Origin: an uncultured bacterium
GTDB taxonomy: Bacteria > Bacillota > Clostridia > Oscillospirales > Ruminococcaceae
Direction of reading: 5' to 3'
Assembly: GCA_905214265.1 (NCBI GenBank)
Contig: CAJMLQ010000008.1
Coordinates: 1 to 48,917 of the forward strand
Length of the DNA stretch: 48,917 nucleotides
Shown here in pieces: positions 47,350 to 48,917 of the stretch (position 1 is the stretch's first letter; every line of letters begins with the position of its first letter). The position numbers were made by a program, and so were the translations under genes. The notes beneath the pieces were generated by a model. The model was not told the DNA's origin. It made no database searches and saw nothing but the letters and a program-made list of their open reading frames with translations.

Positions 47350-47517
47350 ATGCATACGGCCCACTGCGGTCCGGAATCCGGCATAGACGGCAACCTGTAC
47401 CAAATCGCCGACCTGACGCCCGCCGCGATTTCCGCCATCCACACCTGTGAAGCCGCTTTGAAGGAGATCACCGGACAATCCATTGTTTTGATTGCCTATC
47501 AGACTCCCCTCAGCTGA
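47350..47517 (+). CDS. Small protein, 55 aa, unknown function
   Basis: The ATG at 47350 follows AAAGGAG. The 55 residues (start MHTAHCGPESGIDGNLYQIADLT) continue with a helix LTPAAISAIHTCEAALKEITG and a beta-like end SIVLIAYQTP. It has two Cys and no signal peptide. A terminator follows 6 bases behind the stop. It is probably co-transcribed with the oxidoreductase gene; no function is known to me. Confidence 0.6.
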   Translation: MHTAHCGPESGIDGNLYQIADLTPAAISAIHTCEAALKEITGQSIVLIAYQTPLS

Positions 47518-47523
47518 CAAATG

Positions 47524-47578
47524 AAAAGGCTCCGGCCGCTGGCGCTTCTTTGCGAAGCTCTGACAGCCGGAGCCTTTT
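47524..47578 (+). terminator. Terminator behind the oxidoreductase operon
   Basis: Perfect 13-bp stem (47524-47536 and 47566-47578) with TTTT at the end of the 3' arm; the 29-base loop may contain a second small hairpin. Confidence 0.8.
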
Positions 47579-47625
47579 CCATTCCCGAAAAAACGCACAC
47601 AGATCCGGAAACCCGGCGATTTTGC

Positions 47626-47654
47626 TTGTGCTTTCTAGCCAAATGCGGTATAAT
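47626..47654 (+). promoter_or_regulatory. Promoter of the ACT/UPF0210 operon
   Basis: TTGTGC (47626-47631), 17 bases, TATAAT (47649-47654). Confidence 0.75.
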
Positions 47655-47690
47655 GAAAAAAAAGTATAATTTTTAGACGGAGGGATTCTC

Positions 47691-47960
47691 ATGCGCGCAG
47701 TTATTTCAGTCATCGGGAAGGACATGGTGGGCATTCTGGCCAAAATCAGCGCTAAATGTGCCGAATTCAACGCCAACGTGGTCGACGTGACCCAGACCAT
47801 TCTCCAGGATATGTTCGTCATGGTCATGGTCATCGAAATCGGCAAGGTTACCTGTGGTTTTCCCGAACTGTCGGACAGCCTGACCAAGCTCGGCAGCGAA
47901 ATGGGCCTTTCGGTCCACGTCATGCACGAGGACATTTTCAACTCCATGCACCGCATCTGA
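47691..47960 (+). CDS. ACT-domain protein (UPF0237)
   Basis: An 89-aa protein consisting of a single ACT domain (VISVIGKDMVGILAKISAKCAEFNANVVDV). The short tail is HVMHEDIFNSMHRI. ACT domains bind amino acids; the family is related to the GcvR regulator. It stands 30 bases upstream of the UPF0210 gene, the usual pairing in Firmicutes, so it probably senses a ligand for that protein. Confidence 0.92.
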   Translation: MRAVISVIGKDMVGILAKISAKCAEFNANVVDVTQTILQDMFVMVMVIEIGKVTCGFPELSDSLTKLGSEMGLSVHVMHEDIFNSMHRI

Positions 47961-47990
47961 CAGCAAACAAACGGAAGGCAGGTATCAGCT

Positions 47991-48917
47991 TTGATCAACG
48001 TAAACGATATCATGGAAACCATCACCATGATCCAGGAGGAAAACCTGGATATCCGCACCATCACCATGGGGATTTCCCTGTTGGACTGCGCCGATGGAGA
48101 TCAGAAACGCTCTTGTGCAAAAATCTATGAGAAGGTCTGCCGCAAGGCGGAGCACCTGGTCAAGACCGGCGAAGAAATTGAAAAGACCTACGGTATCCCC
48201 ATCATCAACAAGCGAATTTCCGTCACTCCTATCGCCATGATTCTGGCGGCCAGCGGCGGCAATCCCGTGGAATACGCCAAAACTCTGGAGCGCATCGCCC
48301 AAACCGTGGGCGTCAACTTCATCGGCGGCTACTCCGCCCTGGTCCAGAAGGGCTTCGCCGCCGGCGACGAGGACCTGATCCGCTCCATCCCAGAAGCCCT
48401 GGCTGTCACCGAGCACATGTGCTCCTCCGTCAATGTCGGCTCCACCAAAACCGGCATCAATATGGACGCCGTGGGCCTGATGGGCCAGATCGTCCGTCAG
48501 TCCGCCGAACTGACCGCCAGCCGGGACTGCATCGGCCCCGCCAAGCTGGTAGTCTTCTGCAACGCCCCGGAGGATAACCCCTTCATGGCCGGCGCTTTCC
48601 ACGGCGCCGGCGAGCCGGACTGCGTTATCAACGTGGGCGTCTCCGGTCCAGGTGTAGTCCGGGCGGCCCTTGCCAAGCTGGGGCCGGACCACGACCTCAC
48701 CGAGGTGGCCGACCTCATCAAAAAGACCGCCTTCAAGATCACCCGTATGGGTCAGTTGGTAGGCCACGAGGCTTCCTCCCGGCTGGGCGTCCCCTTTGGC
48801 ATCGTGGACCTCTCTCTGGCCCCGACCCCGGCGGTGGGCGACTCCGTCGCCCACATTCTGGAGGAAATGGGCTTGGAGACCTGCGGCTGCCACGGCACCA
48901 CCGCCGCCCTGGCCCTC
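47991..48917 (+). CDS. UPF0210/DUF711 (PFL-family) protein, cut by window edge
   Basis: The frame runs off the right edge after 309 codons of about 450 expected. The start is TTG at 47991 behind AAGGCAGG; the next ATG lies inside the conserved part. The sequence shows the family blocks RTITMGISLLDC, NKRISVTPIA, FIGGYSALVQKG, SSVNVGSTKTGINM, MAGAFHGAGE and VDLSLAPTPAVGDSVA. Structures of this family resemble glycyl-radical enzymes, hence the name PFL-like, but no radical motif and no activity are established. It is coupled with the ACT protein upstream. Confidence 0.93.
   Translation, partial: MINVNDIMETITMIQEENLDIRTITMGISLLDCADGDQKRSCAKIYEKVCRKAEHLVKTGEEIEKTYGIPIINKRISVTPIAMILAASGGNPVEYAKTLERIAQTVGVNFIGGYSALVQKGFAAGDEDLIRSIPEALAVTEHMCSSVNVGSTKTGINMDAVGLMGQIVRQSAELTASRDCIGPAKLVVFCNAPEDNPFMAGAFHGAGEPDCVINVGVSGPGVVRAALAKLGPDHDLTEVADLIKKTAFKITRMGQLVGHEASSRLGVPFGIVDLSLAPTPAVGDSVAHILEEMGLETCGCHGTTAALAL

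Overview
The window looks like chromosome of a high-GC, low-GC-phylum Firmicute, most likely a gut Clostridium-class bacterium of the Oscillospirales/Ruminococcaceae type. This is inferred from gene content: a VanR-like response regulator, the Prp-processed L27 with its N-terminal extension, Mini-RNase III, YitT proteins, class III anaerobic ribonucleotide reductase and the ACT/UPF0210 pair. The strong AGGAGG-like ribosome sites and sigma-A promoters (TTGACA-17-TATAAT type) fit as well. No rRNA, tRNA or CRISPR array was seen.

Layout. 1-1411 (minus): two-component system (partial kinase, VanR-like regulator) with a small membrane protein. 1421-5108 (minus): HAD hydrolase, then a copper module (copA-csoR) with a clear CsoR-type operator at its promoter. 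5266-9302 (plus): a 55-aa small protein, a metal-dependent amidohydrolase and secA. 9405-12708 (minus): Hsp20, a patatin-like lipase and a Mn-type cation diffusion exporter. 12790-15642: a secreted GHL10-type hydrolase with cell-wall-binding repeats, yebC on the opposite strand and an Asn/Ser-rich small protein. 15640-20887 (minus): YitT, mrnC, obg, the rplU-prp-rpmA operon with an L21 leader, a C_GCAxxG_C_C protein and the Mrp ATPase. 20897-22414 (plus): a GNAT acetyltransferase and an LDH-family dehydrogenase. 22416-29461: two export systems, one ABC permease/ATPase pair (minus) and one membrane-fusion protein/MacB-like permease pair without its own ATPase (plus), with a 43-aa Cys-rich protein between them. 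29495-33597: a Gfo/Idh oxidoreductase, a ~400-base non-coding stretch with a structured RNA candidate, then an acyltransferase, a DUF6320-like membrane protein and an acyl-CoA thioesterase. 33644-36778 (plus): nrdD-nrdG with an NrdR-like box. 36788-45223: a compact prophage remnant. 45262-48917 (plus): an MBL-fold hydrolase, a second Gfo/Idh oxidoreductase, a 55-aa protein, an ACT-domain protein and the start of a UPF0210 protein.

The most unusual part is the prophage-like element. It keeps an XRE repressor and ImmA/IrrE peptidase facing a late operon: small protein, terminase small and large subunits, portal, scaffold, capsid, two head-tail connectors, then directly the C-terminal piece of a glycine-rich tail fibre, two accessory proteins, two holin-like proteins and a GH25 endolysin. 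The whole tail module and the integrase are missing. The join lies right behind the stop codon of the second connector gene, so the element is a packaging, capsid and lysis cassette without a tail. Its regulatory region carries two strong late-direction promoters within a cluster of repeated operator-like sites.

Other points worth attention are a structured RNA candidate with an attenuator-like layout at 30701-30830, three phased 9-mers upstream of the second Gfo/Idh promoter, a terminator that shares sequence with the rplU promoter, and a hairpin that takes in part of the ribosome site of a 55-aa gene.
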